From assembly GCF_963455315.2 (NCBI RefSeq), contig NC_083315.2, forward strand, positions 144,682,505-144,746,504: DNA of 64,000 nt, written 5' to 3'. Position 1 is the first letter of the stretch, and every line of letters begins with the position of its first letter. This document shows, piece by piece, positions 36,126 through 47,214 of this stretch. The DNA is from Globicephala melas. Taxonomy: Eukaryota > Chordata > Mammalia > Artiodactyla > Delphinidae. The notes beneath the pieces were generated by a model. That model did not search any database. It was given only the letters and a program-made list of their open reading frames with translations, and was not told the DNA's origin. The translations under genes and the position numbers were made by a program.

Positions 36126-36420
36126 AAGTTTTCACTTTAAAATAGTTAATTTTATGTTATGTAAATTTTATCTCAATTTTTAAAAAAGAATACCTTTCAG
36201 AGATACATACTAAAGTATTTACAGAGGAAATGATATAATGCTACATGGAAATGGATCCAAAATAATTGGGAAGGGAGGTCACAGAGGAAGAATAAATGAA
36301 ATAAGATTGTCAATGGGTTAATTTAAGCTGGGTGCTAGGTATAATGGAGTTTATTTTACAATTCTACATATATATATGTGTATGTGAATTTTTTAATATA
36401 AAAAGCTTTTTAAAAAGAAG
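36126..36420 (+). mobile_element. Old L1M 3'-end pieces
   Basis: CACTTTAAAATAGTTAATTT with ATTTTATCTCAATTTTTAAA, then GTATTTACAGAGGAAATGAT...AACAAGATTG-like and GGTGCTAGGTATAATGGAGT, ending ATATAAAAAGC. Two old L1 3' ends may be joined here. Confidence 0.5.
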
Positions 36421-36729
36421 AAAAAGTCAAGATTTGATTTTAAAATAAAGTGTACTTGATTTAGGAATTTGATATCACCTCCTCCTGAATAACAAGAGTT
36501 GGGGAGAATTAAAGGGAGGATATGAACTGGAACATGCTTCCACAACTCCCATCCGTTCACCAGGCATTCCCCAGATGCTCTGGTCTGAAGCTAAGTCTCT
36601 TTCTATAAAAAGGCACACTGGTGAGAATGAATGGACACAGGGAAGCTCTGGCCTAAAGCCCAAAGACCCTGGGTCCAAATGAACACAGCAGCAAATTCAA
36701 CAGACCTCTGAATAATCACAGCTTCCACC

Positions 36730-36903
36730 TTGAAGGATAAGCAAAGTTGTCAGATCACCTGGGGTATGTATTAAAAAATGGCAGATTCACAGGTTCTGTC
36801 CCAGATCAACAGTTCAATCTTTGGGTCTGTGCTTTAGGAAGCAGCACGTTAACAACCTCCCCAGGTGATTCTGATGCCCTCTAAAGTTTGAGAATCACTG
36901 GGT
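36730..36903 (+). mobile_element. MER5A-like hAT element
   Basis: AGATCACCTGGGGTATGTAT, TTCACAGGTTCTGTCCCAGA, CAGGTGATTCTGATGCCCTC and AGTTTGAGAATCACTGGG, in MER5A order with matching ends. Confidence 0.75.
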
Positions 36904-37174
36904 TAGGATACTGGGGCCCTGGTATCTTCTAGTGGCCAAAGCTGATTCTAGAGCTCCACCTTGTGGCCCAAAAGCCAGAAAGCAATTTTGCCAGAATCCT
37001 TGACTTCCATACATCACTAGTTGACAGGTGTCCAAAGCCCCAGAAGAACCCTTACAACCTCCTCTAAGGATTTATTCCCTACAGATGACATTTTGATCCA
37101 TGCCATTACACTCAGGGAGTTAATGAAAACATTACAGAAAGCTAGCTTTGAGAATACATACTATTTTGGGATGA

Positions 37175-37310
37175 GTGTAACACTGTACTCATTCAATATT
37201 TACTAAGGGCCCATAACATTCTAAGCACTGTGCTAGGCGATAGAGATTAAAAATAAATAAAACATGGCTCTGTCCTTAAAAATCCACAGAAAAACATGAA
37301 AATTAATAGT
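37175..37310 (-). mobile_element. L2-like fragment
   Basis: CATTCAATATTTACTAAGGG, CTAAGCACTGTGCTAGGCGA and GGCTCTGTCCTTAAAAATCC, the reversed L2 3' end. Confidence 0.6.
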
Positions 37311-37534
37311 ACAGATTAGGACAAGTGCTTCCTTCCTGAGAAGTAATTCCTGAGCACTGGAAGGAAATAACAGACATAATACTGGTCTGTCTGGAGATAA
37401 AACACAGTCACAGGAAAGATAATCAATGATGGCAAAAGCGGTGACTGAGACATGCAACATGAATGCCACAGGCCGTAAGCATTATACCTTACAGAGGTTC
37501 TAGATAGAGCGATCCCTTCTGCCAGAAGTGAGGG

Positions 37535-39010
37535 CAAGCTTCATTCATTCAGCATGTACTCTGTGCCAAAACTGGGCTAGATGCTGGGGACACAGCGAGT
37601 AAAGTAAGCTTTAAGAGTATGTAACAGGGAGACACAGCAAGGACGTCTGCACTGATGGGCTTCCATTTGATCTTGGACCTTGAGGGGTAACTAGGATTTG
37701 AATAGGAAAAGAAAAATCAAGAAAAAAGGAGAAATTCTCCTCTACGTGTGTTTGTATGCAGAGGAGGAGTTACAAGGGGAGAAGGGGCACTGGTACCAGC
37801 GAAGGGGTTGACTGCTTGCGTAACGAGTTTTTATTTCATCCAGTAAACTAGGTCATACATTCATTCCCAAAAAAACATTTTCTTGGAGCATCCTGCATAA
37901 TTGGTTCAGGGGATATGGCCATGAAGAAAGATAAAAGGCAGCCACTACAGCTCCTGGGTAGGGGAATGGCAGAAGTGATGTTTAAGGACATGTGCTATGT
38001 GCCAGAAGCAAGAGGCAGGTTAAGAAGCCAGTGTAGTCAACACCTTATGGAAACAGTGATATGGACCTGAAATAGGGCAGGGGCTTTAAGAACTGAAAAT
38101 AGTGGCCAGGCACTAACACAGAGCAAGGCTGGTCATGGCAGAGGGAGGGAGAAACAGAAGAGTCAAATGGGACTCTAGGATTTTAGCCAGGATGAGTACA
38201 AGAGTGATGGCGACATTAATAAAAATAAAGAACTTAAAGATATACAGTTTTAGGGGAAAAAAACAAGCTTTTATTACAGGCTTCAATAGATGGGACATTT
38301 GCCTGAGTATTGGATATATACATATAAACACTAAAGATGGGTGAGTGGGAGAGGAGAGAGAGAAAGCAGAGTATAAATGCCTTTTCGGGCCTTTGAAGTT
38401 GAACACTTGGGCTCTATTTTCCCATAATAGTATGAGTAGCCCTCAAATGCAATGTGGCAGAGATTGCCTAGGTGTTCAGAAGGCAAGGAGTTACACTTAA
38501 CTTGGTCTCTACAGAAGTAGGATTGGTACAGGCCGAGAGAACATTTAGGCCCCAAAGCCAGGTGAGTTACTAAGAGCAACTCCTTTCTGAGAGCAGGAAT
38601 TTGCACTCACTACCCATTATCAAGTGTGTAATTTACACAACACGTAAAAGCACCAGCTTATAAGGTTAAGTCTTTACAGGAATTCCTGGCTTGCCCTAGT
38701 TTTATTATTGAGTGGGAAAGAACCACTCTCTTTATTATCCTTGTCAAAGCAAGACATTGTTACCTGTCACAGAACTAACGGATCCTGACAAAACTGACAA
38801 ACTAAAGATACGAGAAGGGAGAGAGGTGGTGAGTGAACAGACAGCTAAAACAGGCAATGAAAACGGTGAGACAAGGAGAGTAACAGCAGGGAAAACTTCA
38901 CTCTTCCTGAACGCTTTGGGTGTTCAAGGAGTTCAGTTTTGAAAACTGTTCAGAGGCCACTGCAATAGTCCAAGCAAGACATCATAACTGGGATGTTGGC
39001 AGTGATAAAG
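37535..39010 (-). mobile_element. Diffuse L2-like tract
   Basis: Scattered L2-type landmarks: TTCATTCATTCAGCATGTAC with GATGCTGGGGACACAGCGAG (37540-37600), a second such unit near 37855-37930, and ACTGCAATAGTCCAAGCAAG at 38960. The intervening parts are too diverged to assign, so the limits are rough. Confidence 0.35.
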
Positions 39011-39739
39011 GAGAGGATGGTTGTGAAAAGACATCAGCAGAAATAATCTAAATGAAATAAACCAAACCTCGCCCAAACTTGCAATGCATACTTGTATATG
39101 TGAAGTTTTCTCTTATCCAGTTACTTATACTCAAGTTCCCCAGCTATGCCCCCTTCATTTCCACTAAAATCCCCAAAGCAGACCCTCAAGCTCCAATGAC
39201 TACATGACCAGGGAAGTAACATAAATGAGAGAAGCACACCCGGATTAAGACATCAAGGAGTGGTGGAACCTGTAACACATCCCAAAGGTTTAAAGAGGAA
39301 CCCATGATTCAACTTCGGCTGACTGTTGCCATGTGAGAATAAAGGTCCAATGATATCAGATCTTTTGAATTTTTCAAGAGATGTTAGAAACTGTGATTTT
39401 TTCTGTGTAATTTTCTAAACACTATTACATCATGTAGGCCAAGCAAAATATCTCCGTGGGTTGAATATGACCTATGGGCAACTAGTTTACAACCTCTGTT
39501 CTAAAGCTTTACAAAAGAAAAATTAAGAGCATGTGCGGGTTTCCAGGGTTAGGAGAGCGAGAAACATGGGAAGTCAGCATGAAGACTGGGGCTGGGCCAG
39601 AAGACAGTGAAAAGGGAGGCAGAAAGTCTAAAGGCCTCAGACTCTAGAGTTGGATAGGCCTGTATTAAAAAAATTTGAGAGGAATTCTGAAAAAGCTTTA
39701 CTTCAAGGAGGCATAGATGAAAGAAAACTAGAACATACA

Positions 39740-39930
39740 GGGGAGGATATAATACACATATATGCATGTTATTTCACCTCTCTGTACCTTGACTTCCTTA
39801 TCATTAAAATAGGAATAATAGAATCTATTTCATAAGGGTGTCATAGGATTAAATAAGGAATTATTCATGTAACTGTCATTATCCCCAGCATGTAATGCTT
39901 AATAAATGTTAGCTATTATTTATTATTGTG
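39740..39930 (+). mobile_element. MIR
   Basis: TTTCACCTCTCTGTACCTTG, ATAGGAATAATAGAATCTAT, AGGGTGTCATAGGATTAAAT and a closing TGCTTAATAAATGTTAGCTATT. Confidence 0.7.
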
Positions 39931-40080
39931 AGGCACTGAGAGGTGCAGTAACATGCTCAAGATCACATGGCTATTAAGGTATACTACCTGGCTCTGTACC
40001 CAGGATGTACTTCAGATCCTACACTCTAAACCATCAAGCTCTTCTGCCTCCCTTTACAATCCGTACAATAGGAAGTCAGA
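39931..40080 (-). mobile_element. MIR, opposite orientation
   Basis: AGGCACTGAGAGGTGCAGTA, ACATGCTCAAGATCACATGG, CCAGGATGTACTTCAGATCC and CACTCTAAACCATCAAGCTC. It directly abuts the preceding plus-strand MIR. Confidence 0.6.
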
Positions 40081-41189
40081 TCAGATGATAACTGAAGTCC
40101 CTTCTAGAGCTGACACTTTATTCTACCAGCCAGCCCTCTAGTCAGCTTATTTCAGGGCAGTAGTAGGACAAACATGAACCTGTTCACACTCCTATGGGCT
40201 ACCTGCTAAAGTGGAGAGACACAGCTTAGGCTTGGGGTAGGGCAGGGAAACCGTTCCAGCATGGAACCACCCATAAGGTAAGGTAGGAAAGGAAAGATAT
40301 TCAATGTGAGCCCCCCTTATTGTTCCACAGAGATATATTTGTTTCTAGGGAGCCAGTGGGCCACTTGAAAAGGCCCAGAATTCACACATGTGCCCAAGCT
40401 ACTACAAGCTGGAAGTTACTTAGAAGCCTGCTAAGGAACCACAACAGGCTCTAAATCAAGAATCTTTAGAACACTGAGTGACTCATCCTCTTGGGGTTCA
40501 AAGGTCTCTATGAGAACCTGGTAAAAGCTCTCCTTGTCCCTAGAAAAAATGCCACGTGTGCTCACTCAGATACACAAGCACACATGATTTTACCTGCAAT
40601 TACAAGGGGTTCACAAATTCCCTAAAATCTTTCCCTAGACTTTAAGTATCCCTGAAATAGATCATCTCTCCTGTTCCAGGCTTGTCCTCCCAGGCAATTC
40701 AGAATTGTCCCAAGATCTGGGTTGGGGTTTCCAGGCAGCTGTGTTTAGGAGACAAATCATCCATTGCAACTCGGCATAATTAATCCTGCATGGAAAAGAC
40801 AAAGGGCCGTCTCTTTCTCCCGATACCAACTTGCACTGAGAAAATTCAAACAGAAAAGATCTGCAGTTTAATCCCCAAACACTAGTGGATGTGAAGAACA
40901 GGACCTCAAGAATATTTCACACCCTTTTTCTGCCTCATATCCAAAAAACCTTAGAAAAGTTGAAAGAAACAGGTAAAAACATCCTAGTCTCCACAGCACT
41001 GTGCTCCTCCTTTTATTCTAAAAAAGGAATCAGTCAAGATTGCCAACTAGCTTTACTAGATGACTTTTCTCCCACATGGGCTTTGAAAACTATAGGTTAC
41101 CAAAGAAACCACATAACCTCACCCATAAATGAAGAAGTAATCAAAACAAGAAGATATTTTTCCCCCATAAGACCTGCAACAGTTTAAGT
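40081..41189. other. Intron sequence without a recognised element
   Basis: Ordinary intron DNA. No exon signature or repeat could be supported. Confidence 0.4.
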
Positions 41190-41860
41190 GTTCATGACAG
41201 TCTGGAGATGCATGTAGTCTCATGCACAGTTGGTAGGTTTGTAAATCAGTGCAGCCTTTTGTGGTCGTGGGAAAATTTGACAATTTTTATAAAAAATGTA
41301 AAAACGTACACTCTTTGTTTGATGCAGCAATTACCTAGATATTTTTGCAAAGGTAGGCCAAGATAGACGTGTGATCAGGGTCAGTGAAGCATAGTTTATA
41401 ATGGCCCAAACAGGAAACAAGAAGTCTGGTTGCTGGGTACATCATATGAATGGAATACCACGTAGCCATTAACAGAATGTGCTAGATTTGCAAGTGCTTA
41501 CATGAAAAAAGCTCCAAGACATATTATTAATTGGAAAAAGAAGCTGAGCACAGTGGTATTATTATGTGGTTCCTTTAGTCTAAATTCTTTTAAGGATATA
41601 TATTCCTTATGTGAGTTACACACATTAAGTTATGTTCTGGACAGATACATAAGAAACTGTTCACTGTAGTTACCTTTGGAGATAGTGACTAGAGACCAGG
41701 AAAGAGAAGTACCGTATTGATGTAAAACATTTAAAAAACATACAAGCAACAGAGATAATCTTGAGATGGGATTTTCTTTTTCTATCTTTTTTTTCTATTC
41801 ATTATACTTTTCTGGATATAGACCTTAAATCTAATAAATGTTACAATAAAAGTAAAGCAG
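41190..41860 (+). mobile_element. Old L1M fragment
   Basis: GTTGGTAGGTTTGTAAATCA, GTTTATAATGGCCCAAACAG, GGAATACCACGTAGCCATTA, ATTACCTTTGGAGATAGTGAC-like and TATTCATTATACTTTTCTGG, in the order of an old L1 ORF2 end plus 3' UTR. Confidence 0.65.
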
Positions 41861-42892
41861 AAATCTCAGAATTTTTTTAAAAAGAAAGAAGCCATGTTTA
41901 GTGAGGAGACAAGTAAAAATGGGAGGAGGGCCTCAATATAATGCACAGTAAGAAGCTGGTAGGGGAAAATCAGAAGAAGCATTAACATTCAACCCCCCTC
42001 TTCTCTCAAGACACTGCTAACATCATGAACTGCTCAAGCTTTCCACTGGGGATGAATAGCTCAGGGCTCACTCCAGTTGCCAGCTATTCATTCTCAGTAT
42101 GGGAGATAGCAGGTTGGGAGAAAGCTGGCATCTTTAGTCCAAATTCTGCCTTTTGTGATAAGGACAAGGCAGAACAGTTGTTCCTGAAGAGCCCAAAGTG
42201 GCAGAGGAGGCTTGGGCCGAACACAGGAGACTGTCTTCCTGGCAGAGAACAAGCTTCCCTCAGCACACAGCGTAAATGCACAATAGGGGTCCTGCTACTA
42301 CACGCATTTCAGCCACGTGGAAAAGAAAGAGCCAGGTGCATAGGCAACAGAGAGCAGGAGAAATCTCTGCTGCCCTATGGAGCCTCAGGGAGCCCTGCTC
42401 AACACCAGGGATCCCCTTCTGGGCTACACAGATCTGCCATAGATCCAACCTCACCAGACTGCCCCATGGAGAGAATTAGCTAGAATTAAAAATCACCAAG
42501 GAAGGTAATCCTCTGTACTCAATTGCCCCTTTCATCCGAGGCCCATGAAATAAGTCATAACCTCGCTTACTTTCCATGATACTCTTCTGCAATAGTACCT
42601 TAAAGTGGGAAGTTAACTCCATGTAGAATTTTCAGAGGAGATAGCAATGCATGCAAATCTTTCATAAAGCAAGGTTTGGCTTCATGCACAGATGCCATAA
42701 AAGGTCATCTCTCCCCCATGGGATTTAAGGAACATGAAAGAGGCTCCTACTTGCCCCATCCACATATTTCTCTTAATGATGTCTGAAATTCCCCCATTAG
42801 TGATTCGGATCATCAGCTCAGAATTGTCCTAAGTGTGCTCTTTAATAATGCAAACAGAAGGGGAACACATTAGGTCCCTAACACTGTAGTGC
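41861..42892. other. Intron sequence without a recognised element
   Basis: A 152-codon open frame on the plus strand (42025-42483) overlaps open frames on the other strand and looks like no known protein. No repeat was named. Confidence 0.4.
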
Positions 42893-43080
42893 AATGGCTC
42901 TTAACCTTTACTGTTGCAGTCACTGGTCCTTTCGTGAAACTGAAAAAAACTAAACTCCCTTCTCAGAAAAACATACTTAGATGAATACACAATATAATTT
43001 CCATGCAGTTTGGGGGTTCACAGTCTTCCTGAAGCTCATATTCCCTTCAGCCCGGGGTTAAGAATCCCCAGTTCAGGGGC
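42893..43080. mobile_element. Possible hAT-type (MER) element
   Basis: Starts GCAATGGCTCTTAACCTTTA and ends GGGGTTAAGAATCCCCAGTT, a loose inverted pair of the hAT-Charlie kind (CAGTGGTTCTTAACC-like). Family not recognised. Confidence 0.4.
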
Positions 43081-43445
43081 AATGCATTTAACAAATCACC
43101 ATCACTCCTCCAGAAGACCTCCCATGCATTTGGGGAACCCTGGACCTAAAGATAGAAGGTAGTGCTGAAGAGAGCTCTGCCATTGCAAAGTTTGCCTAGA
43201 ACTGATCCTGTCTAGAGTCCAGATTACAATTTATGATTCCTCCTTAGCAAGGAGTGCGGATGTCTCACACTGCCTGCCCCCTGGAAATAGGGTCCCCCTG
43301 GCTTCAGAGACACTGGGATATGTTAGGAGATGTCCAGCTGAGATCAACTGCCAACCAGGTTCTCAAGACTGTTGCTGACTGATGACATTACCTGAGAGTT
43401 GAGTCAGGGGAAACTTTTAACAACTTCTGAATAAAGGGGGCTCAC

Positions 43446-43575
43446 CTCTGAGGTTTTCGAATATCCCAGAGTCCCACTCCTTCCTTTGAATTGGCTGTGG
43501 CCAATAACCTGGGCTCCACAGGGTTGAACATGACACTGTGAAAGGCTGATGGGTAGTTGGCCAGGCAGAAGGGCT
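43446..43575 (-). CDS. DCAF5: DCAF5 coding exon: WD repeat 4 with WDIR motif
   Basis: This 130-nt exon encodes (E)PFCLANYPSAFHSVMFNP, then VEPRLLATANSKEGVGLWD and IRKPQ. The blade ends in a second WDIR, again fitting the DWD box. The acceptor is ctctcttcacag|AGCCC and the donor is CTCAGAG|gtgagccc. It starts with two bases of a glutamate codon and ends with two bases of a serine codon completed 20 kb downstream by the next exon. Confidence 0.96.
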
Positions 43576-45338
43576 CTGTGAAGAGAGAAATTCTGATCAG
43601 TCCACTTCAGGCACTGCTGGGCCTGTGGCAGGCAGACAAGCAGGATGTGAAAGCAAGAGGAGCACAGCCGTTAACAATCACCCCAGTGGGCTGGAATCCA
43701 GTGTAGGACATCATTCCAGTAGCCACGCTTGTTCACAAGGTCCCAAGTCCTGGCACACACCCTTCTGCACCAGAAAGTCTGCAAACAGCAACTTAAACAC
43801 ATATACACAAATTTTAAACTATAATGCCGATAAATAAACATAGTACCTATTCAGATCCTGTAACAAAACAGAAATGGTCACTGTAAATGGGAAGTTAAGC
43901 TGTTTTACAGTAAGTAAAATTGAATTCCTCATGAGTAAAAAAATTCACAATCAATTACTGGTAGGATTATTATACCTTAATCCAAATTTACTAGCTTTAG
44001 AAATTGAAAGTTTTAAAACTACACAAAGATTTAATGAAGACAAAATAAAACAATAGTGCAGTTTTTCCTTCTGGTAATATTGCTCCCTAAATTGAAAAGA
44101 AAATAGCCTCAGTCTAGAATTTTAGGATTTCATTTCATCTAGTACTTGAACTTCTCTTGCATCCAGCCAGTTTCTAATCAACTTCACCTTGAAACCCTGC
44201 AGCCTCTTGCATATACTAGCTGGCTCCAGGTGAGGAAGGAATCACTTTGCTGCCTGGGGGGACATACTCCTATGGAAGTTGTTTAGAAGCAATAGACAGA
44301 AAGCACTCCTCAGTCTATGATTTCCATATGTGATACTTCACAGGCCTCTGGGCACAGGGAGTGCTCAATAATCTCAGCCACGAGGCAGTTCAGACAAAGG
44401 AGAAGTTCACGTACCAAGCAAACCACTTCATTCAACCATAGCTGCTGCTTTTGGCTACCAAACCTATCTGACTCTGAGAACAAACTTCTCTTATAGCCTG
44501 AACCTCAATAATGAGCACAGACCAGCATGTTAAATGCTCAGAATACAGAAGAATAAAAAGACTCAGAGCCTGCCAGACAAGGTAGGCAAGATAGTAACTC
44601 TATGTGCATAGGTATGGTCATGACAAAGCTGCACCAAGAGTGGGGCTGGGGGTGGCACTGAGGGTATGCTGGAGGAAAGAGCCTTTGAAGATAGAGCGAC
44701 AGAAGTCTCTCTGCAGGAAATGAGCTGAAAAGATGCATTTCCTGAAGAACTTCAGAGAAATTCAACAAGACAAATTCTTCATTTTACATTTCAGAGACCC
44801 AAAGAACACATTTGGAAGAGGAACTCACCCAGACAATCCCCCTTAAACAGAGGGTATCTGCTATCATTTTAAGTTCCTACACACAGTGAAGGTGAGGTTC
44901 TGTGGTTCTTTCAGCAAAATAACAACCCTGGATCTAGGATGTAACAAAGTGCACAACACGCCCATTCTCTGTAAGTAACCAAGAATATGTGCATGTCAGC
45001 ACCATGCACAAAGCTGGCCCTTGGTGGCTACTCTCTACAAATGAGGCACCACATGTTCTGCTCCTTGGGGCTACTACACAGCAAGATACTGTGGTATTTA
45101 CTCCAGGTGCAAAGGTCTGTGGAGATTCACAAGTGATTGGAGGAGGACTGGCAGAGGTGCCTCACTTCTGAGTACTCAGGGGTAAGGTGGGACCTCCAGA
45201 GACACATTTATGTCGCTGAGTTTCCTCTCCCTTTATAGCACTTCTACCCAGGCTACTCAAGTCATAGACTGGATCTGCTATGAAACTGACATCAAACTCT
45301 TCAACACAGTCCAATCACCTTTTGCACAGTGACCCTAC
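43576..45338. other. Intron between the WD3 and WD4 exons
   Basis: 1763 nt. AT-rich around 43790-44060. No repeat or hidden exon was supported. Confidence 0.6.
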
Positions 45339-45478
45339 CTCCATGGGGAGATTCCCGGATGTCCCAGATGAGAACCCGACCATCATCTGAGGAGCTGGCA
45401 AAAATGTTGTCATTCACTGGGCTCACTGACAAGCCATACACCGCATCTTCATGAGCAAACACATCTAAGGTCTCACTG
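45339..45478 (-). CDS. DCAF5: DCAF5 coding exon: WD repeat 3 with WDIR motif
   Basis: This 140-nt exon encodes (S)SETLDVFAHEDAVYGLSVS... through SSSDDGRVLIWDIRESPHG. It is a textbook WD40 blade with the Asp-rich turn and a terminal WDIR, matching the WDXR signature used for DDB1 contact. The donor is CATGGAG|gtagggtc. The acceptor is a tandem: tctctcag|CAG|TGAG, so splicing at the first AG gives Ser-Ser and at the second a single Ser without changing frame. I chose the first AG because it gives the SS found in the recalled human protein. Phase in is 2 and phase out is 1. Confidence 0.96.
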
Positions 45479-45740
45479 CTGAGAGACAGAGAGCAGAGAG
45501 AGGCACACAGGCACACACATATACACAAAAGTAGTGCAGAGTTAAAGCCCTCTAGTTCCTAGAATGGAGTTCTCTTTCATTTCCAGGAGAAAGTCAACCT
45601 AGCTAAACCCAAAGGATATTACATTTACTAAAAAGTAGGTATTCGACTTCCAGGTTAAAAAAAAAAGTATTACTAAAGAGATAAGACTTCACGACAAGTT
45701 TGCTTTTTGCACTAAATAAGCATATTTAAAGGTGACTCAA

Positions 45741-45842
45741 GGGAATTCCCTGAAGGTCCAGTGGTTAGGACTCAGCGCTTTTCACTGTTGGAGCCCGGGT
45801 TCAATCCCTGTTCGGGGAACTAACATCCCCACCCCCAAAAAA
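45741..45842 (+). mobile_element. Short CHR-1-type SINE close to a DCAF5 exon
   Basis: GGGAATTCCCTGAAGGTCCA head, GTTCAATCCCTGTTCGGGGA box-B-like part, and a short A-run. Duplication GTGACTCAA at 45732-45740 and 45843-45851. It is antisense to DCAF5 and 262 nt upstream of the acceptor of the exon at 45339-45478. Confidence 0.9.
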
Positions 45843-45999
45843 GTGACTCAACTGATAAGTTTTATGTTTTCACTTACTACAGAATGCATCTGCTTGTGTA
45901 CAGTCTTGGGGTGGTGCTGGATTTCCAAAAAGCGAGGGAAAGCTTTAAAGCAGCCCTGATGCCAGCAGGGGTAGAAGAGGGATTCCTGGCAGTCTGGCA

Positions 46000-46150
46000 T
46001 GGTGAGTAAAAGCATGGCTCCAAAGCCAGGCTGCCTACGTTCAGATCCTAACATCACTTGACTTTAAGTTACCTAATATCTCTATGCCTCAGTTTCCTAA
46101 TTGAGATCATAATAGTATTGCCTCATAAAATTATTGAGGGTTAGATATTA
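46000..46150 (+). mobile_element. MIR
   Basis: GTAAAAGCATGGCTCCAAAG, CAGGCTGCCTACGTTCAGAT, CTCTATGCCTCAGTTTCCTA and TAGTATTGCCTCATAAAATT. It lies inside the 880-nt intron between two DCAF5 exons. Confidence 0.75.
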
Positions 46151-46358
46151 TGCTTCCTTCCCTTACAACCTCTCCCTTTAAATTTTTACCTGAAAACTAT
46201 AATTTTATATCAACTTTGTAAATCTTTTTCAGCAAAGGACAGTTGATTTCATGTTATTTTCTTCAAAAGACAAGAACTATTTCGGTCTAAAGAGATACCT
46301 GCCTTTCTTCTTACGAAAGATAGAGTTAATTACCTTCACATACCAACAATCTATTTAC

Positions 46359-46395
46359 CTTTCAACATCATGGAGGATAACTTGCTCATCATTTC
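46359..46395 (-). CDS. DCAF5: DCAF5 coding exon, 37 nt: end of WD repeat 2
   Basis: This very short exon encodes (G)NDEQVILHDVE(S), the last strands of WD repeat 2. The acceptor ...cccttgcag|GAAATGATG and the donor GAAAG|gtaaatag are both clear. It starts two bases into a codon whose first base comes from the upstream exon, and ends after two bases of a serine codon. Because 37 is not a multiple of three, skipping it would shift the frame. It is too short to show as an open frame of its own and was found by looking for the missing residues between its neighbours. Confidence 0.95.
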
Positions 46396-47214
46396 CTGCA
46401 AGGGAAAAAGCAGACATTTGGTAATTCCTGCAAAGTGATCCTGTTCATATTACAATTCAGTATTTTAAAGATTTCAGGAAAAACAAATGAACAAAGTCAA
46501 TGTTAATATTTACAAATTAGGAGTGTTAATTAGAAAAAGGTTTATAAAAATAGTGAAGAAGGATAGGATATTCTTATAGAGAATTTGAAAAAGCATAATA
46601 GCACGTAGATATAACATAATAAGTTTCCAAAATGCATTATCCAGTGGATGATTAAAAAAACAAAAAACTGTGGCTATTCAGGAAAAGAATAAATGATCAT
46701 GGGCAAATCAATCCATTCATCCAAGCTAGCTTTTTTTTTTTTAAACAAAACATTCATTAACTGTGAGACCTGGAAAAATATCTGTAACTTTTCTATGTCT
46801 CAGCAAAATAGGAATAACAATTGTATCTACTTCATAGAGTTATCGTGAAGACAAGAATATAAAAGCATTTGGAGTAGGACTAAGCCCCTAACAAACGTTT
46901 GCTACTATTCATACCTTCATCATCTTTTATAGCATTAAAATCTAATGATAGTGTGATCCTAAATAATGGGAAAGATTTTATCCACAACTTTTTTCTCTTG
47001 CATTTCTCAAGGAATCTAAAAATACTGCATCCACGATATGTGTAGTCCTGCCTTCAAATGGTTTATATAGCCAAAAAATAAAAATCCCAAAATGAAGGCA
47101 GTAAAAAAATTTCCCACTCTATGCTAAAAGCATAAGCAGTAGAGACGTGGCCAGGTCATCTTAAAGTCCTCACTGTAACTCTATGGTGGGTTCATACCAA
47201 GTAAATCAAACCCA
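46396..47214. other. Intron sequence with a MIR piece
   Basis: At 46770-46915 the order CTTTTCTATGTCTCAGCAAA, ATAGGAATAACAATTGTATC and CGTTTGCTACTATTCATA fits a plus-strand MIR. The remainder is unassigned. Confidence 0.5.

Noticed and set aside
42025..42483. 152-codon open frame on the plus strand
   Set aside because: Overlapped by open frames on the other strand and another plus frame, no domain, no initiation context of note. Treated as chance.
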